Source: Roseomonas sp.
GTDB lineage: Bacteria; Pseudomonadota; Alphaproteobacteria; Acetobacterales; Acetobacteraceae
Reading direction: 5' to 3'
Assembly (NCBI GenBank): GCA_020249415.1
Contig: JADCFR010000507.1
Span: 1-6,724, forward strand
DNA: 6,724 bases
Shown: in pieces, positions 6,399 through 6,724 of the stretch
Layout of the letters: the number at the start of each line of letters is the position of its first letter
How positions within the stretch are numbered: the stretch's first letter is position 1
Made by a program: the position numbers and the translations under genes
The notes under the pieces: generated by a model
Told to the model about the DNA's origin: nothing
The model's database searches: none
What the model saw: only the letters and a program-made list of their open reading frames with translations

Positions 6399-6724
6399 TT
6401 GCCAATTTCTCCCCACACGTCGCACGGAACGAACAAGCATGTCCGAGTACTTGCATTCTATCTGACACAGTTTCATCCTGTTCCGGAAAACGACGAATGG
6501 TGGGGCAAGGGCTTCACCGAGTGGACTAACGTCACGAAGGCGAAGCCGCTTTTCAACGGTCACTACCAGCCGCATCTGCCAACCGATTTTGGTTTTTACG
6601 ACCTGCGCGTCCCTGAAACGCGCCATGACCAGATCGAAGTGGCGCGCAAGTATGGTATTGATGGTTTCTGTTATCACTACTACTGGTTCTCGGGGCGACG
6701 GCTGCTGAACAAGCCCTTCGACGC
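6399..6724 (+). CDS. WbsX-family glycan biosynthesis protein, N-terminal part
   Basis: From 6438 the frame reads HVRVLAFYLTQFHPVPEND, then WWGKGFTEWTNVTKAKPLF, GHYQPHLPTDFGFYDLR and YGIDGFCYHYYWFSGRRLL. This is the highly conserved N-terminus of the WbsX family (glycosyltransferase WbsX, GH99-like fold), often found in O-antigen and capsule loci. Family members have about 350 residues or more, or form a domain of a larger protein; only about 108 are in the window. There is no ATG or GTG upstream of the conserved block within the open frame (the previous in-frame stop is the taa at 6375-6377), so the TTG at 6399 is the likely start. It is preceded by a purine-rich AGAGAGAGAAAG that can act as ribosome binding site. 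It follows the methyltransferase by 21 bases, probably in one transcript. The exact reaction, glycosyl transfer or hydrolysis, is not settled from sequence alone. Confidence 0.88.
   Translation, partial: MPISPHTSHGTNKHVRVLAFYLTQFHPVPENDEWWGKGFTEWTNVTKAKPLFNGHYQPHLPTDFGFYDLRVPETRHDQIEVARKYGIDGFCYHYYWFSGRRLLNKPFD

Overview
The window is high-GC DNA (hand counts of single 60-base lines: about 63% in the ABC-transporter region, 43-57% in the last 1.2 kb). The gene content and family flavour suggest an alphaproteobacterium, plausibly Rhodospirillales/Acetobacteraceae. That placement is inference from style, not from a marker gene.

Layout. Bases 1-1440 hold the 3' part of a gamma-glutamyltransferase-like Ntn hydrolase. 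It overlaps by ATGA a 623-residue TPR plus GT41 (SPINDLY/OGT-type) glycosyltransferase at 1437-3308. A class II tRNA-Leu with anticodon UAA follows at 3344-3426. The next 370 bases hold no intact gene, but do hold a small stem-loop and a decayed piece of an IS256-family (Mutator-type) transposase at about 3646-3759. From 3799 a polysaccharide-export style ABC transporter begins: an ABC-2 permease (3799-4644) and, four bases later, its ATPase (4649-5353). A 157-base gap carries a 15-base palindrome and a reasonable sigma70-like promoter. It leads into a SAM-dependent methyltransferase with a GTG start (5511-6377) and the beginning of a WbsX-family glycan enzyme with a TTG start (6399 to the window end).

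How the genes work together. The right half looks like the start of a surface-polysaccharide locus (capsule or O-antigen type). The permease and ATPase would move a lipid-linked glycan across the inner membrane, and the methyltransferase and WbsX protein would help build or decorate it. The GT41 protein on the left is probably an intracellular glycosyltransferase acting on proteins. Its overlap with the GGT-like gene implies joint expression, but no shared pathway is evident.

The most notable structural point is the order: tRNA-Leu, IS remnant, glycan-export genes, then a drop in GC content. This resembles the edge of a variable island next to a tRNA. I see no clearly new type of biological system; the families present are all recognisable.
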